From the NCBI GenBank assembly GCA_020831965.1, contig JAFIFP010000008.1, positions 88,399 to 152,398 of the forward strand: a stretch of 64,000 bases of DNA, read 5' to 3'. The stretch comes from Idiomarina sp. Its GTDB lineage: Bacteria > Pseudomonadota > Gammaproteobacteria > Enterobacterales > Alteromonadaceae. Positions 17,295-24,145 of this stretch are shown here, in pieces. The notes beneath the pieces were generated by a model that ran no database searches, was not told the origin of the DNA, and was given only the letters and a program-made list of their open reading frames with translations. Position numbers and translations under genes: made by a program. Positions within the stretch are counted from its first letter, which is position 1. Each line of letters opens with the position of its first letter.

Positions 17295-18047
17295 TTAGGG
17301 TGCACCTTGCTCTGTGAGTAACTGGCGTGCCGAATCGGGTGTCAGTTTGCCCAGCAACCGCTGATATTCGTCAATACCATCTTGGTAACACTCACAGCTC
17401 ATATGCTCTAACGCCTTGCGGTCGGTAATAGTTATTTTGCCGCGGTTGTAGCGAATCAGGTGATTCTTCTGCATCGCACCTGCCGCCACTGACACGCCAC
17501 TGCGGCGAACGCCCAACATATCTGCTAAGAACTGATGGGTAAGAAAAAACTCATGACTATGGGCACGGTCTTGGCTCATGAGTAACCAACGTGCCAATCT
17601 TTGCTCGAGCTCATGAAAGTGTGCGCATGCGGCACTTTGTGATAATTGTTCAATCAGAATAAACAGGTAATGTTTGAGTACATGTCGAAGCTGCGGACAT
17701 TGCTCAAGCACATGCTGTAATTCATCTACTTTGATACACAACGCTGTGCCCTTTCCTTGCACAACCGCTTGCATGGGAGCATTGGCAACATCCAGCACCA
17801 AGGTCACGCCCAGCATGCCCTCATTGCCTATAACGCTCATTTCCAATGGCTTATGACCCGAGAGTTTGGTGACGAGCGAGATAAAGCCACTCATCGGGAA
17901 ATAGAGGAACTGATAGGGCTGGTTGTATTCGCAAAGAACATCACCGAATTGCAGTTGCACCACCTCACAATGACTCACGAGCAACTGTCGCTCGCGGGCA
18001 GGAAGTAGTTCAACCAAATGGTTCGTAATTGCTGTATTTTCTAACAT
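17295..18047 (-). CDS. Crp/Fnr-family transcriptional regulator (paralogue 1)
   Basis: 250 residues: N-terminal cyclic-nucleotide-binding-fold domain (about 15-140; LYFPMSGFISLV, VIGNEGMLGV) and C-terminal winged helix (FLADMLGVRRSGVSVAAGAMQ, HLIRYNRGKITITD). The Arg/Ser pair that binds cAMP in E. coli Crp is not evident, and no Fnr-type iron-sulfur cysteine cluster is seen, so the signal is unknown. A C-terminal SCECY motif is shared with the neighbouring paralogue. ATG 18047 is preferred over an in-frame GTG at 18071; neither has a strong ribosome site. The shared box lies 100 nt upstream, suggesting auto- or cross-regulation. Confidence 0.9.
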   Translation of the reverse strand: MLENTAITNHLVELLPARERQLLVSHCEVVQLQFGDVLCEYNQPYQFLYFPMSGFISLVTKLSGHKPLEMSVIGNEGMLGVTLVLDVANAPMQAVVQGKGTALCIKVDELQHVLEQCPQLRHVLKHYLFILIEQLSQSAACAHFHELEQRLARWLLMSQDRAHSHEFFLTHQFLADMLGVRRSGVSVAAGAMQKNHLIRYNRGKITITDRKALEHMSCECYQDGIDEYQRLLGKLTPDSARQLLTEQGAP

Positions 18048-18121
18048 AGACACGGGAATGACCTTCAGCACAGGCTATGCCAGCATGGCGCAAGACGGGT
18101 GCTCAGCAGCCTTGAATCTGA

Positions 18122-18166
18122 AGTATACGGAAAAGGGATGCATAGCTATGTGCGCTATAACACGCA
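18122..18166 (-). promoter_or_regulatory. Shared box plus -10, upstream of Crp/Fnr paralogue 1
   Basis: Minus strand: TGCGTGTT-ATAG-CGCACATA (18166-18147), with a perfect promoter-proximal half. TATACT (18127-18122) begins 29.5 bp from the box centre, exactly as at the 39-aa gene. Confidence 0.62.
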
Positions 18167-18191
18167 TCCCCCAAAGGCTTACAAGGTCGCA

Positions 18192-18968
18192 CTAGGTTTT
18201 ATGAGGACAGTATGGAAGCAAGCGGTCTGTCTCTGCTTTCACCACGCTATAACATTCGCAGCAAATACTCTCTAGCTTTGGTCGGTCGGTCACTACAATA
18301 TGGCCACGACTGTAATCAATGACCTGTTTTGTATGCAGACGTCCCGCCGCTTCCGTCACCCCTTCACGACGAACACCCAACATATTTGCAATAAGCTCTT
18401 GAGTCATCACAAGGTGATTGTCGTTCAGGCGATCCAGCGACAACAGCAACCAGCGACAAAGCTGTTGCTCGATACTGTGATGCCGATTGCAAACGGCAGT
18501 TTGAGCCATTTGCGTAATAAGCGCCTGAGCATAACGGAGCGTCAAATCCATCAGCTCTCCGTGGCGATTAAATTCAGCTTTCATCCGCAAGCCCAATATA
18601 CGGTAGGCGTAGCCTGCGCTTTGCACGATCCCGCGACTAATGGTGCTTTCTCCGCCCATCAAGAGGGACATCCCCACGAAACCATCATTACCAACGACCG
18701 CAATTTCAGCCTGCGAACCGTTCTCGGTAACGTATAACAAAGAGACAATGCAATTGGTGGGGAAGTACACATAGCGCATGACTTCACCCGCGTCATAAAG
18801 CACTGTCCCCAAAGGTAACTCAACGAGTTCCATATGTTCGAACAGCCGTTGCTGGATAGTTACGGGCAAATGATTAAGGAAATGGTTTCCCGTAGGTTGC
18901 TGGGAGCTTTGGTCAGAACTTTTGTCAGAGCTCTTGTCAGAACTATGAAACTTTGAAACTAAGGGCAT
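18192..18968 (-). CDS. Crp/Fnr-family transcriptional regulator (paralogue 2)
   Basis: 258 residues, same architecture as the gene 145 bp downstream: cNMP-binding-fold domain (YVYFPTNCIVSLLYV, VVGNDGFVGMSLLMGG) and winged helix (ELIANMLGVRREGVTEAAGRL, IDYSRGHIVVTDR), ending with the same CCECY motif. Distinctive is an N-terminal hydrophilic tail with SSDK/SSDQ repeats (about residues 9-21), coded by a short in-frame direct repeat. ATG 18968 is chosen over the in-frame TTG at 18980. The regulatory ligand is unknown; the box 59 nt upstream suggests autoregulation. Confidence 0.9.
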   Translation of the reverse strand: MPLVSKFHSSDKSSDKSSDQSSQQPTGNHFLNHLPVTIQQRLFEHMELVELPLGTVLYDAGEVMRYVYFPTNCIVSLLYVTENGSQAEIAVVGNDGFVGMSLLMGGESTISRGIVQSAGYAYRILGLRMKAEFNRHGELMDLTLRYAQALITQMAQTAVCNRHHSIEQQLCRWLLLSLDRLNDNHLVMTQELIANMLGVRREGVTEAAGRLHTKQVIDYSRGHIVVTDRPKLESICCECYSVVKAETDRLLPYCPHKT

Positions 18969-19002
18969 GGCGAGATCCAAAGATGTTGGTTCGTGAGTTA
19001 AA

Positions 19003-19046
19003 AGTATAACGAAGACCTTGGATTAGACTGTACGGTATCGCACATA
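19003..19046 (-). promoter_or_regulatory. Shared box plus -10, upstream of Crp/Fnr paralogue 2
   Basis: Box on the plus strand ACTGTACG-GTAT-CGCACATA (19027-19046). On the minus strand TATACT (19008-19003) begins 28.5 bp from the box centre. No -10 is seen at the matching distance on the plus strand, so the box serves the minus-strand regulator gene. The 18969-19277 gap (309 bp) holds this promoter and the divergent one of the PRC-barrel gene and nothing else I can support. Confidence 0.58.
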
Positions 19047-19171
19047 GCGCCTATTTGAAGGCTTTGCCGAAATCAATATCATCGTGCGACTTTCCTAAAA
19101 ACAGTAGGCTGCAAGCCTAAAAACCCATTGAACCTCCGCCTAGAGCTCTACCCTCTTTGAGGAATCTTTAC

Positions 19172-19216
19172 AGAGTGTGCTAGCGCACCGAGTCACCGAT
19201 TTGCCTGAGATATGCT
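19172..19216 (+). promoter_or_regulatory. Shared box (variant) plus -10, upstream of the single PRC-barrel gene
   Basis: AGAGTGTG-CTAG-CGCACCGA (19172-19191); the right half matches 6 of 8 positions. TATGCT (19211-19216) begins 29.5 bp from the centre, the same geometry as the stronger copies. Confidence 0.52.
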
Positions 19217-19277
19217 GTCATTCAAACTTGCGTCAACACCCCCGTTCGACGGCAAGTCCTTTCTCTAGGAGCTAATA

Positions 19278-19691
19278 ATGAACTATACAACACGCGATAC
19301 GATGGGCATCTACAAAGACAACTTAAGTGGTCCAGGACCACATCTGATGGGCGCAGAGACTTTAGTTGGTAATGACGTGTTCAATCATAAAGAAGAAAGC
19401 CTCGGGGACATCAAAGAAATCATGCTTGATGTCACCAATGGCAAGGTGAGTTATACCGTCCTCTCATTCGGCTCATTTCTAGGCATGGGAGAAAAGTTAT
19501 TCGCTGTGCCATGGGGTGCACTCACTCTCGACACGAATAAAAAGCGATTCGTCTTGAATGTAGAAAAAGACAGCTTAAAAGATGCTCCGGGTTTCGATAA
19601 GAAAAACTGGCCGAATATGGCCGACAAGAGCTGGAGCAAAGATGTTGATACCTACTATGCCGCAAGAAAGCCTGGCCCTCGAGTAAGTTAA
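19278..19691 (+). CDS. PRC-barrel domain protein
   Basis: 137 residues, no signal peptide. One PRC-barrel at about residues 24-105 (LVGNDVFNHKEESLGDIKEIMLD, VSYTVLSFGSFLGMGEKLFAVPW), then a short tail. This cytoplasmic form is widespread in bacteria and often stress-induced, but its function is unknown. ATG 19278 follows an AGGAG with good spacing. It is followed by a strong terminator and preceded by the shared box. Distinct from the exported double-domain gene nearby, although the FLGMG(E/Q)K core is common to both. Confidence 0.9.
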   Translation: MNYTTRDTMGIYKDNLSGPGPHLMGAETLVGNDVFNHKEESLGDIKEIMLDVTNGKVSYTVLSFGSFLGMGEKLFAVPWGALTLDTNKKRFVLNVEKDSLKDAPGFDKKNWPNMADKSWSKDVDTYYAARKPGPRVS

Positions 19692-19711
19692 CAAAGCCGA
19701 GTGTTAGCGTT

Positions 19712-19738
19712 AAACCCGCTCAAGTGAGCGGGTTTTTA
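19712..19738 (+). terminator. Rho-independent terminator after the PRC-barrel gene
   Basis: AACCCGCTC-AAGT-GAGCGGGTT, a 9-bp perfect stem, followed by TTT. About 22 nt after the stop. Confidence 0.87.
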
Positions 19739-19743
19739 CTTCT

Positions 19744-19788
19744 TGTGTCGGCTATCGCACATACAGACAGGTATCGCGAACTCATACT
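19744..19788 (+). promoter_or_regulatory. Shared box plus -10, upstream of the 52-aa membrane protein
   Basis: TGTGTCGG-CTAT-CGCACATA (19744-19763), perfect right half. CATACT (19783-19788) begins 29.5 bp from the centre. A further GGTATCGCGAA at 19770-19780 partly repeats the box. Confidence 0.6.
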
Positions 19789-19821
19789 GAAGATTAATTC
19801 ACACTCCACAGGTAGAACATC

Positions 19822-19980
19822 ATGTTAGAAACCATCATTGTACTACTCGTTATTCTATGGGCTCTTGGCCTTGTGTCGTCCTACACCATGGGCGGACTTA
19901 TCCACATCCTACTCGTGATTGCATTAATAGTTATTGTGCTGCGACTCATGCGCGGAAGAGGTCGCGGTCCCGGCATCTAA
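19822..19980 (+). CDS. Small membrane protein, lmo0937-like (52 aa)
   Basis: 52 residues: one long or two short hydrophobic helices (about 2-18 and 24-42: ETIIVLLVILWALGLVSS, then HILLVIALIVIVLRL), split by the YTMGGLIH turn and ending in a basic tail (RGRGRGPGI). This is the pattern of the lmo0937/DUF5670 family of tiny membrane proteins, whose function is unknown. ATG 19822 has AGGT 8 nt upstream. The shared Crp/Fnr-type box lies 59 nt upstream. It is short enough to be missed by length-filtered gene callers. Confidence 0.78.
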   Translation: MLETIIVLLVILWALGLVSSYTMGGLIHILLVIALIVIVLRLMRGRGRGPGI

Positions 19981-19995
19981 GCGCTGATATCTGCG

Positions 19996-20108
19996 TGGAC
20001 TGGATCATTAAACCTGAGGCGAAACGACACGGATGCCAATGCGGCAAGGAATGCAGTGCATGCCCATAAGGGATTTGGAGGCATCCTCAGGAATAATGGT
20101 CCAGTCCA
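19996..20108. repeat. Long imperfect inverted repeat (24-bp arms)
   Basis: Left arm 19996-20019 and right arm 20085-20108 are inverted copies with 21 of 24 identities, one of the mismatches being a G-T pair. They enclose 65 bp that contain a second, competing pair (GGATGCC 20031-20037 and GGCATCC 20080-20086). It sits in the gap between two convergent genes and lacks a T-run, so it is not an ordinary terminator. A REP/MITE-like element or structured RNA are both possible. Confidence 0.6.
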
Positions 20109-20116
20109 AGCCGCCT

Positions 20117-20638
20117 CTAGAACAAGTTAAATCCGTAGCTCAAAGACAGCTGCACACCCACCGAGTCAAAGTCGGTCATGCCTTTACCAATTAACCCGAT
20201 GTCCATACCTAATCCACTCGGACGATAGTATTGCCAGCCAATGCCGACCGACGCTCCAGTGCCATTGCGTGTGCGATCGCCGCTGAGCCAGCCCGCCCGA
20301 TTGACTTCATAAGAATGTGCGCCAGCCTTGATATAAAGCGCACCCGTATCTATTGGGCGGATATACTTCAAATGAGCAGCCGTTGATCTGAGGCTGTAAG
20401 CAAAAACTAGCGTACCAAAACTATGATCCGCTTGGATTGACCAACGGTCAGAAAGTGTTTGTTCCAAACTTAAACCGTAGAAGCCGATTCCACCGCAGCT
20501 CGATTCGCTCTGCGACTCAATACAATCTGTTACGCCCACCACATAACCGATCCGCGTTTCCGCTGCGACAGTTGAAGTAAATCCGCCCAACCAAAGCGCC
20601 GCGGCTGCCACTGCAAGAATATGAGTCCGTTTTGTCAT
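20117..20638 (-). CDS. Outer-membrane beta-barrel protein (hypothetical)
   Basis: 173 residues with a signal peptide (about 1-26, ending VAA). The rest alternates short amphipathic strands and glycine/tyrosine turns and ends in a strand with a terminal Phe (SYGFNLF), as in small eight-stranded OmpA/OmpW-like barrels. A cysteine pair (in TDCIESQSESSCGG) may form a periplasmic or loop disulfide. ATG 20638 has AAGGA 8 nt upstream. Specific function unknown. The bestrophin gene lies 48 nt upstream on the same strand. Confidence 0.72.
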   Translation of the reverse strand: MTKRTHILAVAAAALWLGGFTSTVAAETRIGYVVGVTDCIESQSESSCGGIGFYGLSLEQTLSDRWSIQADHSFGTLVFAYSLRSTAAHLKYIRPIDTGALYIKAGAHSYEVNRAGWLSGDRTRNGTGASVGIGWQYYRPSGLGMDIGLIGKGMTDFDSVGVQLSLSYGFNLF

Positions 20639-20686
20639 TGTTTTTTCCTTAGTATTCAACGCAAAAAAGGTTCCAAAGCGAGGAAG

Positions 20687-21577
20687 TTAGTACAGGTATC
20701 CTTTGCCCCGAGGCGCAATAGGAGCCGGCAAATCGCTGCGGCCTAACGCTTCAAGTAGATCAATTTCGATCGTGCGAGCAATATAATCCATCGGCACGTC
20801 ATTCACTTCGTTCTCAAAAGGTTTCTCGATATAGCGCCCAACGTATTCCAGCATGATGTAGGCATAGCCAATAATGAAAGCGAGGGGAATCGACCAATTC
20901 CCTAAATGCCCTGCCAGGCTCATCGGCAAAATGAGCAAGAATACGGCCAGTGTATAATTCATGAACCAATTGTATTGCATCGGGAAAGGCGTTTTCTTTA
21001 AGCGTTCACAACCACTGACAGTAGTCCCAAGGTTACTTACAATGCGCAGAAGCGCCACCTGTTGATAACTATCTAATTCACCTTGACGTGCCAATTCACC
21101 AATAGCGTCTGCTTGACGCTGCAAGATGGCTTGGGGTGGTGTTTTTGCCGCTACGACAGCACTCCATTCCTCGGTGGCTAAATGTTCTGTCGCCACTTGA
21201 GCGAGTGGCGCTTTGCGAAGATATTGATTCAGCACCCATGGCAACGCCATGGCGCGCACTAACAGCGGTTCAATCGCCGCTTTGTTATGAAGATAGCTGG
21301 TAGCCTCTAGGGCGAAGTTACGACTTTCATATTTCACTTGTGACCACAGCCCATGACCTTCCCACCAACGGCTATAAGCAGTGTTATTACGAAAACCAAT
21401 GAGGAATGCGAGCGCTGTCCCTAAGAACCCCGAAGCATAGGACAAAGACTTCAACATCGTGCCATCGAGAAGCTGCGCCAAGACGCAGGCAATACCAACG
21501 AAAATCGCTAGCATGATTAATTTCGGCCAAGTGAAGACCAACAGCTTCCAGAGGGAAATTCGACGCGTCACAATCAT
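20687..21577 (-). CDS. Bestrophin-family membrane protein
   Basis: 296 residues with the bestrophin/UPF0187 pattern: N-terminal RRISLWKLL, membrane helices near 20-40 and 45-65, the conserved LAFLIGFRNNTAYSRWWEGHGLW segment split over residues about 57-80, two further helices near 210-250, and IEKPFENEVNDVPMD near the C-terminus (the acidic cluster corresponds to the Ca-clasp region in animal bestrophins). Bacterial homologues form pentameric channels; the one characterised structurally is cation-selective. ATG 21577 is used; the longer TTG start at 21598 is unsupported. Confidence 0.9.
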   Translation of the reverse strand: MIVTRRISLWKLLVFTWPKLIMLAIFVGIACVLAQLLDGTMLKSLSYASGFLGTALAFLIGFRNNTAYSRWWEGHGLWSQVKYESRNFALEATSYLHNKAAIEPLLVRAMALPWVLNQYLRKAPLAQVATEHLATEEWSAVVAAKTPPQAILQRQADAIGELARQGELDSYQQVALLRIVSNLGTTVSGCERLKKTPFPMQYNWFMNYTLAVFLLILPMSLAGHLGNWSIPLAFIIGYAYIMLEYVGRYIEKPFENEVNDVPMDYIARTIEIDLLEALGRSDLPAPIAPRGKGYLY

Positions 21578-21647
21578 TGAGCATGTCCTAGCAAGCAACC
21601 TATGGGGAGATTGTCATTTTGTGACACATCCCCCCTTCTGACAAGGC

Positions 21648-22595
21648 TTATGAATCTGCTGCCTGTACCTTCGCAGTTAGCTCGTTGAGCAATTCAGCAA
21701 GACGCTCATCATCATCCATACCACGTCGCGCCTGCTCCACATGAGTCGCCGCATGCTCACTTTGGCCGAGGTGCAGGAAAATTGCCGCTAAACGAGCATG
21801 CGCCCATTCGGCGCGAATATTTTCTGGCAAGCGTGAGTCCGCGAGCAGCCCGAGAAGTAAGTCTCGCCCTTTCTCGAGGTCGCGCCCCGATTCCGCCGCC
21901 AAACGTCCCCATTGGTAATCCAAGAGCGCCTGATCTTCCGCGCTCACTTCATCTCGTTCAGCGTAAACCGCTTGAATGGCTAACAGCTGCTCATTGGCGG
22001 CATCCCAATCTTCGGCTTGCACCTTAGTGTAGAAATAGGTGAGACGCATTTGTGTGTTCTTGGGGAAGGCCACAAACATCGACTCGTAAGCTTGGTCGAG
22101 TTCTTCTTGCGGTGCTTCTTGCATAGTTAAGCGGGTAATATTGACGGGATGCTGCCAACGACTTTCAAGCGCCACCAATTGCTGATAAAGACTTTCCGCC
22201 TCATCTTTATTGCCCCCGACAATACCGGGAGCCGCCATGTGGAACATGGCCAAAGACATGGTCGCGAGTTCATGATTGGGATCGGCTTTAATGGCGTCCT
22301 GCCAGTGGTTGCGCATGCCACGCGCCATAAACGGCATACGTATGGTCGATACTTCGGCCATTCGCAAAATGCTGTGCTGGCCGCGCAAGTAATGATAATC
22401 GGCCTTATTGCCATGCTGACGGCGCAGGCTGTCGAGTTCGCGGTCTAGACCGCGAGCATCGCCGGCATTGAACAGTTCCAAAGCAGGGTGAAACACAGGG
22501 TCAATATAAGCTGCCATTTCATTCTCATTGGCGTTCGCCTGTGCGGAATGAGACAGTAAGAGGATAGAAAACAAGCCAATAAAAAAGGTGCGCAT
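21648..22595 (-). CDS. Secreted helical-repeat (TPR-like) protein
   Basis: 315 residues with a signal peptide (about 1-21, SAQA-N) and then an all-helical region with degenerate TPR-like units (FHPALELFNAGDARGLDRELD, KADPNHELATMSLAMFHMA, AEWAHARLAAIFLHLGQSEHA). No specific family recognised. ATG 22595 has GGAG 8 nt upstream. Probably periplasmic. It is monocistronic or linked to the bestrophin gene 70 nt downstream on the same strand; no shared role is evident. Confidence 0.75.
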   Translation of the reverse strand: MRTFFIGLFSILLLSHSAQANANENEMAAYIDPVFHPALELFNAGDARGLDRELDSLRRQHGNKADYHYLRGQHSILRMAEVSTIRMPFMARGMRNHWQDAIKADPNHELATMSLAMFHMAAPGIVGGNKDEAESLYQQLVALESRWQHPVNITRLTMQEAPQEELDQAYESMFVAFPKNTQMRLTYFYTKVQAEDWDAANEQLLAIQAVYAERDEVSAEDQALLDYQWGRLAAESGRDLEKGRDLLLGLLADSRLPENIRAEWAHARLAAIFLHLGQSEHAATHVEQARRGMDDDERLAELLNELTAKVQAADS

Positions 22596-22694
22596 CAGAG
22601 TGCTCCGAGTCAGATTCACTTAAGGTTAGCTGAGTCTGACCACGGAAGCATCACTTCAACGCACCGCGACGCACAACAAAGTTGTTACACAATA

Positions 22695-23261
22695 TTACTC
22701 GCTCGAAGAATCACCAGAGCCTGAGCGCTCACGACGACGCTCTTGGCGATTTTCGAGACGCTCTTGGCGATTTTCACCACGCTCACGCCGCTCTTTAATG
22801 ATGATTTCTAGATTCTCTAATGCCTCACGGCGAGATTCTCCAGCATTCTCCATGCGTACGCGAATTTCTTCCATACGCTCAGGGCTCATGCGGTGACGTT
22901 GCAAAAAGTCTTCTTTACTCACGAGTCCAGTATTGGCGGTATCGAGCCGTGCAAATAGCGCCACTGCTCGTTCACGTGCCTGACGTTCCATCACCTCAAT
23001 CATTTCAGCTTCCGTGATGTAGCCGTCTTCGTTCAAATCATACTGCTCGAACTGCTGCTCCAAGCGATTTACACGAATGACCCGAATACTGTCTGCCGTC
23101 ACTTGTCCTTCTGGATTCACATCGAAATGTTCAAACCACATCATGCGACGTTCGCCACGGTCACTCCGGTCACCGCGCTCACGTTCACTCGCTTCAGCCA
23201 ATGGTGCAATAGCGAGCGTGGCGCCCAAGATCATTGAAATAGATAACATTGAAGGTTTCAT
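22695..23261 (-). CDS. Periplasmic EF-hand protein with Arg/Glu-rich tail
   Basis: 188 residues with a signal peptide (ending near AEAS). Three EF-hand-like loops: DVNPEGQVTADS (about 47), DLNEDGYITEAE (about 73, the most canonical) and DTANTGLVSKED (about 104). The C-terminal third is a charged helix with RRERGENRQERLENRQERRRER repeats split over about 155-178, which is also seen as short DNA repeats (ctcttggcgattttc). It likely binds calcium in the periplasm; partner unknown. ATG 23261 has GGAG 6 nt upstream. It lies beside the two-component operon but is separated from it by 150 bp. Confidence 0.82.
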   Translation of the reverse strand: MKPSMLSISMILGATLAIAPLAEASERERGDRSDRGERRMMWFEHFDVNPEGQVTADSIRVIRVNRLEQQFEQYDLNEDGYITEAEMIEVMERQARERAVALFARLDTANTGLVSKEDFLQRHRMSPERMEEIRVRMENAGESRREALENLEIIIKERRERGENRQERLENRQERRRERSGSGDSSSE

Positions 23262-23412
23262 AGGGTACTCCAGCATTCAAAATTAGTTGCGGCTTTCACC
23301 GCCGGTTCACCGCCAACCTACAATTTCTGTGGAGCGTTGGCTGCTATGACCCAAGTGTGCGCCATCAATGTGCAGAAACCATGGGGCAATTATGGAGAGA
23401 TTGTGGAGTTAG

Positions 23413-24138
23413 TTAGCGAACGCCATAGCTGGGTGCCACAAACTTGTACCCCAGCCCATAAACCGACTGAATCAGCTCTTCCTCTGAGGCCACCTCGTGC
23501 AGCTTAGCGCGCAGGTTTTTAATATGGCTGTCGACTGTACGGTCAGATACCACGCGGTGGTCATCATAAGCCACGTCCATCAACTCAGAACGGCGAAATA
23601 CTCGCCCAGGGTGAGTCGCTAAATGCTCCAGTAAGCGATACTCCACCACAGTTAATTGCAATACATGCCCATGGTAAGTTGCCTCCAAAGACTCGCTTTG
23701 AAAGCTCAAGTTGGTTTTTAAGCTCTCAGCTGGCGTGCTTTGCCATCGACTGCGACGCAATAACGCTTCAACACGGGCCACAACTTCTCTCGGGCTAAAC
23801 GGCTTTGCCAAATAATCATCCGCGCCGAGTTTTAGGCCGAGAATCCGATCAAACTCCTCATGGCGCGCGCTCAGAAACAGAATAGGTAGTTGGCTACGTT
23901 CCCGGATCTTCTGACACAGGCTCAGTCCGTCAGTACCGGGCATCATAATATCGAGAAGCAACACATCTGGCTGTTGAGATTGGAAGCTTTCAAGCATCGC
24001 GTCGCCGTGCTCGAATGCACGACAAGCAAAGCCCTCATGCGTGAGGTAATCCACTAAGAGGTCACGAATCTCAGGTTCGTCGTCGACAACCCATACGAGG
24101 CCTTTATTCGTGTTCTCTGGCTCAACTGAATGTTGCAC
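23413..24138 (-). CDS. OmpR/PhoB-family response regulator
   Basis: 241 residues. Receiver domain at about 14-128 with acidic pair D19/D20, phosphoacceptor D63 in LLLDIMMPG, and the conserved Lys in DDYLAKPF. The C-terminal winged helix (about 140-235) ends GLGYKFV. It begins 7 nt after the histidine kinase stop, so the two form a pair. Sequence suggests the BaeR/CpxR-like group but targets are unknown. It is the last gene of the ubiK-pqi-kinase run, whose envelope genes may be its targets. Confidence 0.94.
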   Translation of the reverse strand: MQHSVEPENTNKGLVWVVDDEPEIRDLLVDYLTHEGFACRAFEHGDAMLESFQSQQPDVLLLDIMMPGTDGLSLCQKIRERSQLPILFLSARHEEFDRILGLKLGADDYLAKPFSPREVVARVEALLRRSRWQSTPAESLKTNLSFQSESLEATYHGHVLQLTVVEYRLLEHLATHPGRVFRRSELMDVAYDDHRVVSDRTVDSHIKNLRAKLHEVASEEELIQSVYGLGYKFVAPSYGVR

Positions 24139-24145
24139 TGTGTTC

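Noticed and set aside
18500..18740. Plus-strand frame of 145 codons opposite Crp/Fnr paralogue 2
   Set aside because: Antisense shadow with no ribosome site.
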